From JAXLVB01 sp046329195 (lineage in GTDB: Bacteria > Bacteroidota > Bacteroidia > Cytophagales > Spirosomataceae): a stretch of 64,000 nt of DNA. The position numbers and the translations under genes were made by a program. Below the pieces are notes generated by a model. That model searched no databases. It was not told the origin of the DNA and saw nothing but the letters and a program-made list of their open reading frames with translations. Positions 15,617-23,945 of the stretch are shown here, in pieces. The DNA is taken from contig JAXLVB010000002.1 in assembly GCA_046329195.1 (NCBI GenBank), positions 2,480,001 to 2,544,000 of the forward strand, written 5' to 3'. Positions within the stretch are counted from its first letter, which is position 1. Every line of letters begins with the position of its first letter.

Positions 15617-16186
15617 CTAAGGCACCTGTCCTTCAATAAACGCATAGCAAATCAAATGGCAAATGGTCATCTGAGCATCTTCAACTCGACCATAGTGGGT
15701 GGAATCTATAACGATAGTAAAGTCAGAAATGTTCGCCAAGGTTCCTTTTTTTCCGCCAATCAGGGCAATGGTTTCTACATGGTGTTGCTTAGCCCACTCA
15801 AATGCCTTGACTAAGTTGGGCGAACTTCCACTCACGCTGAGCGCCATGACCATGTCGCCGGGTTGAGCAAAATTCATCAGCTGGCGCACGTACACGTCTT
15901 CGTAGGCATAATCGTTACCGAGTGCCGTAATCCACATCACATTGTCGTTCAGCGACATACAGCGAAACCGCTTGCCCATCGCATCAGAAGCACTTTTGCT
16001 GAGATCAGTCACAAAATGCGAGGCATTGGCGGCACTTCCCCCATTGCCAAAGACAAAAATTTGGCGATCTTCGGCTAGGGCTTTTCTAAATTTCTGAATC
16101 AACACCTCCACCTGTTCCAACGGAATGCACTCAAAAGCCGCCTGTTGTTGGGTGATGTAATCGTTCAAATAAGTAGCAAGAGACAT
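15617..16186 (-). CDS. gmhA: SIS-domain phosphoheptose isomerase-like protein
   Basis: 189 aa, the length of GmhA. The enzyme converts sedoheptulose-7-phosphate to D-glycero-D-manno-heptose-7-phosphate for LPS core or nucleotide-heptose synthesis. SIS-fold motifs seen: IFVFGNGGSAANASHFVTDL (about residue 42), the SLND segment, ALSVSGSSPN (phosphate-binding serines, about residue 114), ALIGGKKGTLANISDF, and the C-terminal HLICYAFIE helix with the metal/catalytic His. Among SIS proteins the length and the GNGGSAA/SVSGSSPN pair favour GmhA over DiaA, but no other heptose genes are visible nearby, so the exact substrate is inferred. Confidence 0.88.
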   Translation of the reverse strand: MSLATYLNDYITQQQAAFECIPLEQVEVLIQKFRKALAEDRQIFVFGNGGSAANASHFVTDLSKSASDAMGKRFRCMSLNDNVMWITALGNDYAYEDVYVRQLMNFAQPGDMVMALSVSGSSPNLVKAFEWAKQHHVETIALIGGKKGTLANISDFTIVIDSTHYGRVEDAQMTICHLICYAFIEGQVP

Positions 16187-16205
16187 AACGGAGGTTGGTG
16201 AAATT

Positions 16206-16230
16206 CCGCAAGAACGGTTGGTTCTTGCGG
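16206..16230 (-). other. Intercistronic perfect hairpin
   Basis: CCGCAAGAAC, loop GGTTG, GTTCTTGCGG: a perfect 10-bp stem in the 60-base gap between the GH63-type gene and gmhA. No T run follows on the minus strand, so it is more likely an mRNA processing or stability element, or an attenuator affecting gmhA expression, than a classical terminator. Confidence 0.5.
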
Positions 16231-16246
16231 AGGATTAGGTTGTGCA

Positions 16247-18925
16247 TCAAGGCAGCGTTTTTTCTTCAACGTTGGCGGGCTTGTACTGATACAAATATTC
16301 GATGAGTTCGGCTACTAAGCCTGTCCAACCGTTTTGATGAGAAGCCCCTAGGCCGGTACCATCATCGCCATTGAAGTATTCGTAAAACAGAATATGATCC
16401 TTGAAGTGCGGGTCTTCTTGAAATTTATCGTATTCGCCAAAAACAGGTTTTTTATTAGTCAACTCATTGGCTTTGAATATGTTAACTAGGCGCTCTGAAA
16501 GGCCATAGGCTGCATCTTTTAAGCTGACCACATTACCCGAGTTGGTCGGATATTCTACCTCAAAATCATCGCCGTAATATTGATGGAACTTGAGCAGCGA
16601 ATCAACAAGCATAAAATTGAGCGGGAACCAGATGGGCCCACGCCAGTTGGAATTACCACCAAAAATACTCAGGTCCGATTCGGCAGGCGTGTAGTTTACT
16701 CTGAATACCTCGCCACGTACATAAAATTCGTACGGATGCTCGTTGTGATACTTTGACAAGGACCGAATACCAAAGTCAGACAAAAACTCTGTGGTATCAA
16801 ACATGCGTTTTAGAATCATGCGCATCCGATGGCCACGCAAGATGGCCAACAGGCGAGTTTCGCCCTTGCCGGGTTCGTACCAGCGAGACACCAACGAGCC
16901 CAAGTCGGGGCGGTTGGTAAGAATCCACTCGATCCGCCTTTTAAAGTCGGGCAGTTGATTGAGCATATCTGGGTCAAGAACCTCTACGGCATAGAGGGGA
17001 ATGAGCCCTACCATCGAGCGAATCCGGAGCGGGATACTCGGCCCATTCGGAATGTGCAACAGGTCATAATAAAACTGGTCTTCTTCGTCCCAGAGGCTGA
17101 GCTTATCCTCGCCACCCATTGACTGCATGGCGCCAGCAATGTGCAAGAAATGCTCAAAAAACTTAGAGGCCATGTCTTGATACACAGGACGATGCAACGA
17201 AATTTCGCAAGCAATCCGAAGCATATTGAGGGTGTACATAGCCATCCAGCCGGTACCATCGGCTTGCTCTAAGCGTCCGCCCGTAGGGAGTTGAGCACTA
17301 CGGTCAAACACCCCAATGTTATCTAAGCCTAAGAAGCCTCCCCCAAAGATGTTGTTGCCACTTTCGTCTTTTTGATTGACCCACCACGTGAAGTTAAGCA
17401 AGAGCTTATGGAATACCCGTTCCAAGAAACCCACATCGCCTGTACCGTTCATCTGTTTGTCAATCTCATACACACGCCAACACGCCCAAGCATGAACGGG
17501 CGGGTTGACATCTGAAAAATTCCATTCATAGGCTGGAATCTGACCGTTGGGGTGCATGTAGTACTCTCGCAGAATGACCGCTAGTTGGCGCTTAGCAAAA
17601 TCGGGGTCGAGGCGAGCCAGCGGAATGGTATGAAAGGCCAAATCCCAAGCCGCAAACCAAGGGTATTCCCACTTGTCGGGCATTGAAAGAATGTTGGCCG
17701 TGTACATGTGTTTCCAGGCAGAATTTCGGCCAACTTTCCGATTAGGCGTGGGTTTCGGCATGGCAGGGTCGCCCGCAAGCCACTGATTTACATTGTAATA
17801 ATAAAACTGCTTGGTCCAGAGCATCCCTGCATAGGCTTGCCGCTGGATGGAGCGTAGTTCGGAGTCGGTAACGTTTTTTTGGAGATCGTCGTAAAACTCA
17901 TCGGCCTCTTTGAGCCGTGTTTCAAAAATAGTATCAAAATTCTTGAATGGCTCCGTCAGGTTATGATTGACAAAGCGAAGTCGAATACTCACGCTTCCGC
18001 CAGCGGGCACTGTTCGGGTAAAACGAGCCGCTGCTTTGGTTCCGATATGGTTGGGATTTACTGCGTTTTCGTCGCCCGTGGTGATGTAGTTGTTGATGCC
18101 GTCTTTGCAGTAGGCACTTGGGTTGGGTATATTGTAAAGGCGCTTAAAGTTGGTTTCGTTATCACAAAACAGCAACTCGTCGGCTCCATCGCAGTAGAGC
18201 TTGTACTTGCCGATGTACTTGTGGTTGACATCAATCACCGTATTGCCAAATCCTGTCAGCAAAGGTTTATAGCTGTACCCGTCATAACCCCAAATCCAAG
18301 TATTTCTAAACCAGATGCTGGGCAGCATGGTGAGCGGAGCATCTTTATTGCCTCGGTTATGAGCCGTCACTTTAAAAAGCATGTCTTGCTCGTCGGCCTT
18401 AGCATATTCGATTTCGATATCAAAGTACTTATCATTGTCAAAAACCCCTGTGTCAATAATCTCATACTCACCTTGTAAGCGACTTCGGCGGCGGTTTTCT
18501 TCGATCAATTTGCCATACGGAAAGCGCTCTTGGGGGTACTTGTAAAGCATTTTCATGTACGAGTGCGTAGGCGTAGAGTCAAGGTAATAATAGAGCTCTT
18601 TTACGTCTTCGCCATGATTACCTTCGTGGCTGGTCAAGCCATAGAGTCGTTCTTTGATGATGCCATCTTGGTGATTCCAAAAGGCAAAAGCTATATTGAT
18701 GTGTCCTTTATTATCGCAAATTCCTCCTATGCCATCTTCTCCCCAGCGATAGGCTTTAGAACGAGCCATGTCGTGGCTTACAAAACCCCACGCATTGCCA
18801 TCGCTGCTGTAGTCTTCTCGCACGGTACCCCACTGGCGTTCGGTCATGTAAGGTCCCCAGCGTTTCCAGCCTTTATTATCGTTTCGTAATTTTAGGCGTT
18901 TTCGTTCGGCGTTTTCGTGATTCAT
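16247..18925 (-). CDS. MGH1-like glycoside hydrolase (GH63-type glucosidase), cytoplasmic
   Basis: 892 aa from the ATG at 18925 (MNHENAERKRLKLR). The frame stays open to an ATG at 18979, but the best -7 promoter element lies at 18949-18956, between the two, which favours the shorter start. The N-terminal half is a beta-sandwich (WKRWGPYMTERQWGTVREDYS; YGLTSHEGNHGEDVKELYYYLDSTPTHSYMK). The C-terminal half is an (alpha/alpha)6 barrel with typical mannosylglycerate hydrolase/GH63 segments: WEYPWFAAWDLAFHTIPLA, QIPAYEWNFSDVNPPVHAWA, LEQADGTGWMAMYTLNML and GNSNWRGPIWFPLN. No signal peptide. Such proteins hydrolyse glucosides such as glucosylglycerate or glycogen-like oligosaccharides; the exact substrate is unknown. 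It leads the minus-strand run into gmhA and hflX. Confidence 0.88.
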   Translation of the reverse strand: MNHENAERKRLKLRNDNKGWKRWGPYMTERQWGTVREDYSSDGNAWGFVSHDMARSKAYRWGEDGIGGICDNKGHINIAFAFWNHQDGIIKERLYGLTSHEGNHGEDVKELYYYLDSTPTHSYMKMLYKYPQERFPYGKLIEENRRRSRLQGEYEIIDTGVFDNDKYFDIEIEYAKADEQDMLFKVTAHNRGNKDAPLTMLPSIWFRNTWIWGYDGYSYKPLLTGFGNTVIDVNHKYIGKYKLYCDGADELLFCDNETNFKRLYNIPNPSAYCKDGINNYITTGDENAVNPNHIGTKAAARFTRTVPAGGSVSIRLRFVNHNLTEPFKNFDTIFETRLKEADEFYDDLQKNVTDSELRSIQRQAYAGMLWTKQFYYYNVNQWLAGDPAMPKPTPNRKVGRNSAWKHMYTANILSMPDKWEYPWFAAWDLAFHTIPLARLDPDFAKRQLAVILREYYMHPNGQIPAYEWNFSDVNPPVHAWACWRVYEIDKQMNGTGDVGFLERVFHKLLLNFTWWVNQKDESGNNIFGGGFLGLDNIGVFDRSAQLPTGGRLEQADGTGWMAMYTLNMLRIACEISLHRPVYQDMASKFFEHFLHIAGAMQSMGGEDKLSLWDEEDQFYYDLLHIPNGPSIPLRIRSMVGLIPLYAVEVLDPDMLNQLPDFKRRIEWILTNRPDLGSLVSRWYEPGKGETRLLAILRGHRMRMILKRMFDTTEFLSDFGIRSLSKYHNEHPYEFYVRGEVFRVNYTPAESDLSIFGGNSNWRGPIWFPLNFMLVDSLLKFHQYYGDDFEVEYPTNSGNVVSLKDAAYGLSERLVNIFKANELTNKKPVFGEYDKFQEDPHFKDHILFYEYFNGDDGTGLGASHQNGWTGLVAELIEYLYQYKPANVEEKTLP

Positions 18926-18948
18926 GTAAATTTGAACATTGTCTAACG

Positions 18949-18956
18949 CAAAGATA
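18949..18956 (-). promoter_or_regulatory. Probable -7 element of the GH63-type gene
   Basis: The plus-strand CAAAGATA reads TATCTTTG on the minus strand, a perfect match to the Bacteroidota sigma-A -7 consensus TAnnTTTG. It ends 24 bases upstream of the ATG at 18925. I see no good TTG at the -33 distance. Confidence 0.5.
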
Positions 18957-19040
18957 ACGAATTTAGCGAAATTAGGCACTTTTGCAATCCGAATCCATCC
19001 GTAAATCCTCTGGGGGATTGTTGATAAATTGGTTTATGCT

Positions 19041-20015
19041 ATGAAATTCCGTACCGAATTTACGATTCCGAAGTCTCCTCACCCCATCAGTTTGCAAAGT
19101 CGAGTCGTTACCTTAGGGTCTTGCTTTGCCGACGTAATGGGCCATCAACTCAAAGCCAATAAACTTGCGGTAGAGGTCAATCCGTTCGGAACGTTGTTTA
19201 GCCCCTTGGCTATTGGCAAAGTGTTGGAGCTGCTCTTGGGCAGCCAGTCGGTTGATGAACGACTTTTTGTCGAAAACCAAGGCCGTTGGTTTCATTACGA
19301 TTTTCATTCGAGCCTTTCGGCGCCGAATCGGTCGGAGTTAGCAAGTCAACTTCAGCAGCGTATCGCTCAACTTCAAGCTACTTTGTGTCAAGCTAACGTG
19401 CTGATTTTGACCTTCGGAACGGCCTTTGCCTATCGGCTGAATGAACCGCCTACCTATGTGGCTAATTGCCACAAAATGCCCGGAAGCTTGTTTACAAAAG
19501 ACTTGCTGAGTGTCAAGGATATTTGTAAAAACATGGGAGTGCTGTACCATCAGCTCATGGCTCTTAATCCTACACTGCATGTGATTGTTACGGTCAGCCC
19601 AGTGCGGCATACTCGTGACGGAATCCCCGAAAACTCAGTAAGTAAAGCGGTGTTAAGGGCGGCTTGTCATTATTTGCAGACGGACTTTGAGCGGATACAG
19701 TATTTTCCGAGCTACGAAATCATGATGGACGACTTGCGAGACTACCGTTTCTACAAAGCCGACTTGATTCATCCCAACGAAGTGGCCGAAGCCTACATTG
19801 CAGAGCAGTTTGCAAAGACGTATTTTGATGAAGAGCTATTGTTATTCCAGAAAAATTGGCAAGAAATCCAGCGAGATTTGGCCCACCGATCGTTCGATGT
19901 AACCTCAGAGGCACATCAGCATTTTTTGCAAAAACTGCTTAAAAAACTTGAAAATCTGCCCCAAAACGTAGATATAAGCGACGAAATCGCCGCCGTTCGT
20001 CGAAATTTGCGTTAA
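19041..20015 (+). CDS. GSCFA domain protein
   Basis: 324 aa from the ATG at 19041 (MKFRTEFTIPKS); the frame opens at a TTG at 19029, but the ATG is the natural start. It carries the motif that names the GSCFA family in the form VTLGSCFADVMGHQL (about residue 33), a later TFGTAFAYR block and a VTVSPVRHTRDG block. These correspond to the blocks of SGNH-like esterases (Ser in GSC; later conserved His/Asp), with LIHPNEVAEAYIAEQF near residue 250 as the probable Asp/His-containing block. GSCFA proteins are common in Bacteroidota; their substrate is not established. No signal peptide. Divergent from the GH63-type gene. Confidence 0.88.
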   Translation: MKFRTEFTIPKSPHPISLQSRVVTLGSCFADVMGHQLKANKLAVEVNPFGTLFSPLAIGKVLELLLGSQSVDERLFVENQGRWFHYDFHSSLSAPNRSELASQLQQRIAQLQATLCQANVLILTFGTAFAYRLNEPPTYVANCHKMPGSLFTKDLLSVKDICKNMGVLYHQLMALNPTLHVIVTVSPVRHTRDGIPENSVSKAVLRAACHYLQTDFERIQYFPSYEIMMDDLRDYRFYKADLIHPNEVAEAYIAEQFAKTYFDEELLLFQKNWQEIQRDLAHRSFDVTSEAHQHFLQKLLKKLENLPQNVDISDEIAAVRRNLR

Positions 20016-20146
20016 AAACTGTTAAACGTTGCAACCTCTGCCACGGCCCTAGTGTCATGGTAGTGAAAACAATTAAAGGGATGTTGTTGGAGATTGAGTT
20101 AAAGCTCCACAACGTAATTAGTAAACCTCCATTTTTAATGATTGCC

Positions 20147-20596
20147 ATGAAAAAAATTGCAATGCTTGCTTTGGTAGCTGTGACGTTTGTGCAGTGTAGC
20201 AAGGAAGAAACACAGCCCAGTTTGTCGTTGAACGAAACGATTAAGTTGAAGGTAGGTCAGTCGGCGAGTTTGCCAGAAGTAAACCCCGAACTGACGCTAA
20301 AATTGAACGGCGCACAAGACAGCCGCTGTCCGGCCAATGCCATGTGTATTTGGGCTGGAAATGCCGTGGCGAAGTTCAGTTTGTCAGACAAACAGTCATC
20401 AAAAGAGGTAGAGCTGTGGCTTGGCGACTACCGAGGGGCCGCAGGGGCTCCGGGTACGTTCAAAACGGCTGATTCGACCGACGTGACCTTGGGGAGTAAG
20501 TCGTACCGCCTGATTTTGAAAGAAATTGGCCCGTACCCTACCACCACCAACGGCGACGAAATTAAAGACGCTACGGTTATTCTCAAAAGCCTGTAA
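20147..20596 (+). CDS. Small lipoprotein, family unknown
   Basis: 149 aa from the ATG at 20147 (MKKIAMLALVAVTFVQC), giving a lipoprotein-type signal with Cys 17 as the lipid site; the frame is open from 20057 but that would bury the signal peptide. The mature part has a KVGQSASLPEVNPELTLKL strand and the motif SRCPANAMCIWAGNAVAKF, a two-cysteine pattern I associate with a widespread group of uncharacterised Bacteroidota lipoproteins. It is probably a small beta-sandwich on the periplasmic or outer surface. A rho-independent terminator follows directly. Function unknown. Confidence 0.82.
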   Translation: MKKIAMLALVAVTFVQCSKEETQPSLSLNETIKLKVGQSASLPEVNPELTLKLNGAQDSRCPANAMCIWAGNAVAKFSLSDKQSSKEVELWLGDYRGAAGAPGTFKTADSTDVTLGSKSYRLILKEIGPYPTTTNGDEIKDATVILKSL

Positions 20597-20613
20597 GCTG
20601 AAGCTTGAATGCC

Positions 20614-20653
20614 AAAAACGGTGCTATCTTCGTGAGGTAGCACCGTTTTTTTA
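20614..20653 (+). terminator. Rho-independent terminator
   Basis: AAAAACGGTGCTA (20614-20626) pairs with TAGCACCGTTTTT (20638-20650) and is followed by further T. It lies 18 bases past the lipoprotein stop. The A-run on its other side also lets it serve the convergent F420-reductase-like gene. Confidence 0.9.
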
Positions 20654-20680
20654 TGATTAAAACGATGGATTGATAACGGT

Positions 20681-21301
20681 TTACCTCCTCACCACCCGAA
20701 AGGCAATGTCTCGGCCGTGGCCCTGCATGATGGCGAGGTTAATCCATGAGAGTGCAAACTGCTCTAGGAGTACTACTTTATCGGCTTTGCCAAAATCCCA
20801 GCAAGTACCAAACCCAGCATCAGACGCCAGTTGCTGCGCTACTTGCTTGGCTTCGGGGCTGTCTCCTGCCATAAATAGGTCAATCTTTTCACCATGATAT
20901 ACCGGGTTGAGCATGTTTTCAAAACCTGTGGTATTGAAGCATTTCACGACCTGAGCTTGCGTTTGGGCTACTAAGGCATGATAAACGGTATCGTAGGGGT
21001 CTGGTTTCTGTCGCACGGCGTTGGTGGCGTCAATGAGTACTTTTCCCGAGACATCCCCCAGTTGAGCGATGACATCAAAAATCGCCGTTGGAGGAGTGGC
21101 AATTAGCACCACATCTGCTTGAGCAACGGCGGCTTCGATACTATTGAAACGGTCTTCGCCGATTTTGGTGGCGAGTTGAATGTTTTTGTCGCTCAAAGGA
21201 AATTTGGCGCCAATCAAAACGGTATGCCCCGCCTTGACCCACTGTTGGGCCAGCGCACCGCCCACATTTCCCGAGCCGATGATTGCTATTTTCATAATCA
21301 A
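20681..21301 (-). CDS. NADPH-dependent F420 reductase-like oxidoreductase
   Basis: 206 aa Rossmann-fold protein. It begins MIMKIAIIGSGNVGGALAQQW, with the GxGxxG nucleotide-binding turn, then VLIGAKFP where the 2'-phosphate-binding residue of NADP-dependent members would sit, VVLIATPP, KVLIDATNAV and KCFNTTGFENM. These match the F420-dependent NADP oxidoreductase family (COG2085). Bacteroidota generally do not make F420, so members here probably use another substrate; that is inference. A second ATG two codons in (MKIAIIGSG) may be the true start. Convergent with the lipoprotein gene, sharing its terminator. Confidence 0.88.
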   Translation of the reverse strand: MIMKIAIIGSGNVGGALAQQWVKAGHTVLIGAKFPLSDKNIQLATKIGEDRFNSIEAAVAQADVVLIATPPTAIFDVIAQLGDVSGKVLIDATNAVRQKPDPYDTVYHALVAQTQAQVVKCFNTTGFENMLNPVYHGEKIDLFMAGDSPEAKQVAQQLASDAGFGTCWDFGKADKVVLLEQFALSWINLAIMQGHGRDIAFRVVRR

Positions 21302-21387
21302 AAATCAAATTAAATGGTGATACAAATTACCAGAAAGTTTTCAGAATCTATCAGCAGTGCATTATTTCTATTGAACAAATACTACAA

Positions 21388-22326
21388 CTAATCCAGAAAA
21401 CCATCCATTGCTTGCCTTTTTTCTGGGAGAGTCGTTTCACCAAGCATCTCTTTCAAATCTCGTTCGATGGTGTTGCACAGGGAGGTCATCGGTATGTCGG
21501 TAATCCTATTCTCGAATGGATCTTCATTGACTTCGCCAACTTTTCCCATCACCCCAAACACAAACGATACTAAGATACTTACTGGAATCATCAAACCAGG
21601 GACCCCCATTTTATTAAAATCAGTAATCAGTGCAAAGGGCAATACCACCATAAACACCATCAGAAATAGTTTGGTAAAATAATGGTATTGGCGCAGCAAG
21701 GGGGTGTTTTTGATACGCTCGCACGAGCCCTGAAAATTGTTGAATCCTGCCAAAGTTGGCTCCAAACTGATGTTGTCAAAGGCGCCGAGTAGTTCGTTGC
21801 GCATACCCTCCTTGATACGCACGCCTTGATTGAGCAACAGGTAGTTAGGAATATTAGACTTGCTCTGCAAGGCTAAAAACTCTGATTCAGGGAGAAATGC
21901 CTTGAGCTCGGCCCACGTGTCTTGTTTCCGAAGGTGTAGCCTCAAGGCGTGAGCAAAGGCGATTTGTCGGTAAATTAGCTCCTTTTTGTACTCTTTTACC
22001 TGCTGCTCCGAGGCTTTCCCGATGGCGAGGGCATTGTCGGCATTCGCAATTATTTGACGAGCAAAAATACGGCTGTTGTTGATAATTCCGCCCCAGATGT
22101 TGCGTGCCTCCCACCAACGGCTGTACGAGTTATTGTTGCGAAATGCCAAGAAAATAGCTAGGGCACTTCCCAAAATCGCTGCAATCGAAAACGGCAAACT
22201 TACTTTTTCGAGATGCTGATGATGATACAAAAAAAATACCGCTACCGACAACAACGTGGAGACCGAAAGCTCTACTCGCATGTAGTTAACTACCGCAATT
22301 GGGTTGAATATTTTGCGTAGAATCAT
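21388..22326 (-). CDS. Bestrophin-family anion channel
   Basis: 312 aa inner-membrane protein of the bestrophin (former UPF0187) family, which form pentameric anion or cation channels. It begins MILRKIFNPIAVVNYMRVELSV; hydrophobic helices lie near residues 22-35, 44-62, 218-236 and 240-258. The motif FLAFRNNNSYSRWWEARNIWGG (about residues 59-80) is diagnostic of the family. The start ATG overlaps the carbonic anhydrase stop (ATGA, 22323-22326), so the two are translationally coupled. In algae, bestrophin-like channels feed bicarbonate to a carbonic anhydrase; the pairing suggests a bicarbonate/CO2 role here, which is inference. Confidence 0.93.
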   Translation of the reverse strand: MILRKIFNPIAVVNYMRVELSVSTLLSVAVFFLYHHQHLEKVSLPFSIAAILGSALAIFLAFRNNNSYSRWWEARNIWGGIINNSRIFARQIIANADNALAIGKASEQQVKEYKKELIYRQIAFAHALRLHLRKQDTWAELKAFLPESEFLALQSKSNIPNYLLLNQGVRIKEGMRNELLGAFDNISLEPTLAGFNNFQGSCERIKNTPLLRQYHYFTKLFLMVFMVVLPFALITDFNKMGVPGLMIPVSILVSFVFGVMGKVGEVNEDPFENRITDIPMTSLCNTIERDLKEMLGETTLPEKRQAMDGFLD

Positions 22327-22967
22327 CTTTTGTCGAGTGATTTGAGGTCATAAATGTGGCGAATCGCACCGAATTCCTTCTCCATGTTCAAACCCAAGTC
22401 AATGAGCTTACCCGTGCGTACATCAAAAACCCACCCGTGGATTTTCGGGAAACCAGTGCTGTACCAAGCTCGTTGAACGTGGTCAATCTTGATGATATTC
22501 ATACATTGCTCAAACACATTGAGCTCTACTAGGCGGTCAAAGCGCTGTTGCTCCGTCGGGATACCCTCGAGTTCGTGCTGGTGCAGCCGTCGTACATCTC
22601 TGAGTGTTTGTAACCAGCTGTTGAGCTGCCCCATGTCGGTAGGGTGCAAGGCGGCCTTCACGCCACCACATTCGTAATGCCCACACACGATGATGTGCTT
22701 TACTTTGAGGTGCTCAACGGCATACTGAATCACTGCGTTGATATTATTGTCGGTAGGCACTACTTGATTGGCCACGTTTCGGTGAATGAACACCTCTCCG
22801 GGCTGCAATCCCATCAAGTCTTCGGCCGTCACTCGGCTATCAGAGCATCCGATATACAAAAACTCGGGCGTTTGGCCTTTGGCCAAATGCTGGAAGTACT
22901 CAGGGTTTGCCGCAAGCTTCTCGGTAATCCAGCGCTCGTTGTTCTGAAGGATCTGTTGAAAATCCAT
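22323..22967 (-). CDS. can: Beta-class carbonic anhydrase
   Basis: 214 aa from the ATG at 22967 (MDFQQILQNNERWITEKL); an ATG seven codons upstream is less typical. Beta-carbonic anhydrases interconvert CO2 and bicarbonate with a zinc held by two Cys and one His. All are present: CSDSR (Cys and the Asp-Arg dyad, about residue 42) and HYECGG (His and Cys, about residues 98-101). The segments EVFIHRNVANQV and AVIQYAVEHL are also family-typical, as is GWVFDVRTGKLIDLGL near the end. Length matches E. coli Can. It overlaps the bestrophin gene by four bases. Confidence 0.95.
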   Translation of the reverse strand: MDFQQILQNNERWITEKLAANPEYFQHLAKGQTPEFLYIGCSDSRVTAEDLMGLQPGEVFIHRNVANQVVPTDNNINAVIQYAVEHLKVKHIIVCGHYECGGVKAALHPTDMGQLNSWLQTLRDVRRLHQHELEGIPTEQQRFDRLVELNVFEQCMNIIKIDHVQRAWYSTGFPKIHGWVFDVRTGKLIDLGLNMEKEFGAIRHIYDLKSLDKR

Positions 22968-23016
22968 GATTTTTAGTACAAAAATCACGAATGAATAGCA
23001 AAAAAAAGAGATTCAC

Positions 23017-23045
23017 ACCCAAAAGTACCTAACGCACTTTTGGGT
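23017..23045 (-). terminator. Terminator-like hairpin after the LytTR regulator gene
   Basis: ACCCAAAAGT, nine-base loop, ACTTTTGGGT: a perfect 10-bp stem. On the minus strand a run of eight T follows about ten bases past the stem (plus-strand AAAAAAA near 23000-23007). It probably ends the two-component transcript before the carbonic anhydrase promoter. The right part also reads TACTTTTG on the minus strand, so a -7 element of the carbonic anhydrase gene could overlap it. Confidence 0.5.
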
Positions 23046-23243
23046 ACGTACATAGAGTAAATGCTTACAGGGCGAGACGGAGTAGCCTGCCACAATACTT
23101 TGGTGCAGGCACGGTGATTCAAGACTGTTTTGGTGAGAAAATCTAAATAATGTCACGCACAAACTGCCACCCTGATGGCTACAATAGGCTAACAAATGGT
23201 AGTTTTTGTTGTGAATGTCAATCTGGAATCAAAAGGATTTTTG

Positions 23244-23945
23244 CTAGACTCCAATTTTTCGCTCGAATTCCTGTTGATACGTCGGACCGATATTGATTTT
23301 GAACTGATTGATAATAAGACTATTTTTCTGCACAGACGTAACTTTATCTATCGCAACAATAAATGATTGATGGACTCTGCAAAATGAAAGTTCTGAAAGT
23401 TTGCTTTCAATGGCTTTTAGGTTGAGACGGGTTAGGATCGGTCTGGCATGGTTGACCAAAAAAATTTTGACATAATCCTTTAATCCTTCGATGTAAATAA
23501 TCTCGTCTTCGTAAATTTTTACTTTTTGGTATTCGGCAAAAACATAGAAAAATCGTCTCTCAACACTCTGTTTCGGCTGATTTTTTAATAAGAAAAGCTC
23601 ATAAGCTCGTTGGGTAGCAGCCAATAAGCGTTCTGCCGAAAACGGTTTTAACAAATAATCAACGGCCATTAGTTCAAATCCCTCTATGGCAAACTGCTCG
23701 TAAGCGGTAGTAAAGATAAACATAGGTGGATTCTTGAAAGTCCGTAAGAACTGCATCCCCGTGAGAGTAGGCATTTGGATATCAGAGACAACCAAGTCAA
23801 CGGTATGATCTTTAAGGTATTCTTGGGCATGTATTGCCGATAGAAAAGAAGCCGTTACCTCCACAAACTCGATTGCGCTGAGGTCCTCGATAAGTATTTC
23901 TAAGGCAAGTGGCTCATCATCAATAGCTATGCAGCGTAATTTCAT
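23244..23945 (-). CDS. LytTR-family response regulator
   Basis: 233 aa. Residues 1-120 are a receiver domain: acidic pair in AIDDEPLALEIL, the phosphoacceptor Asp in VSDIQMPTLTG (about residue 55), the Thr in IFTTAYEQFAIEGF and the Lys in DYLLKPFSAERL. Residues about 130-230 are a LytTR DNA-binding domain (IIYIEGLKDYVKIFL; RPILTRLNLKAIESKL; FCRVHQSFIVAIDKV). It is the partner of the kinase encoded just upstream with a four-base overlap (ATGA at 23942-23945). LytTR regulators bind paired direct repeats; the divergent small-protein/barrel operon is the obvious candidate target. Confidence 0.95.
   Translation of the reverse strand: MKLRCIAIDDEPLALEILIEDLSAIEFVEVTASFLSAIHAQEYLKDHTVDLVVSDIQMPTLTGMQFLRTFKNPPMFIFTTAYEQFAIEGFELMAVDYLLKPFSAERLLAATQRAYELFLLKNQPKQSVERRFFYVFAEYQKVKIYEDEIIYIEGLKDYVKIFLVNHARPILTRLNLKAIESKLSELSFCRVHQSFIVAIDKVTSVQKNSLIINQFKINIGPTYQQEFERKIGV

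Noticed and set aside
22989..23243. Small ORF between carbonic anhydrase and the LytTR gene
   Set aside because: The 60-codon minus frame spans the hairpin and has no coding look.
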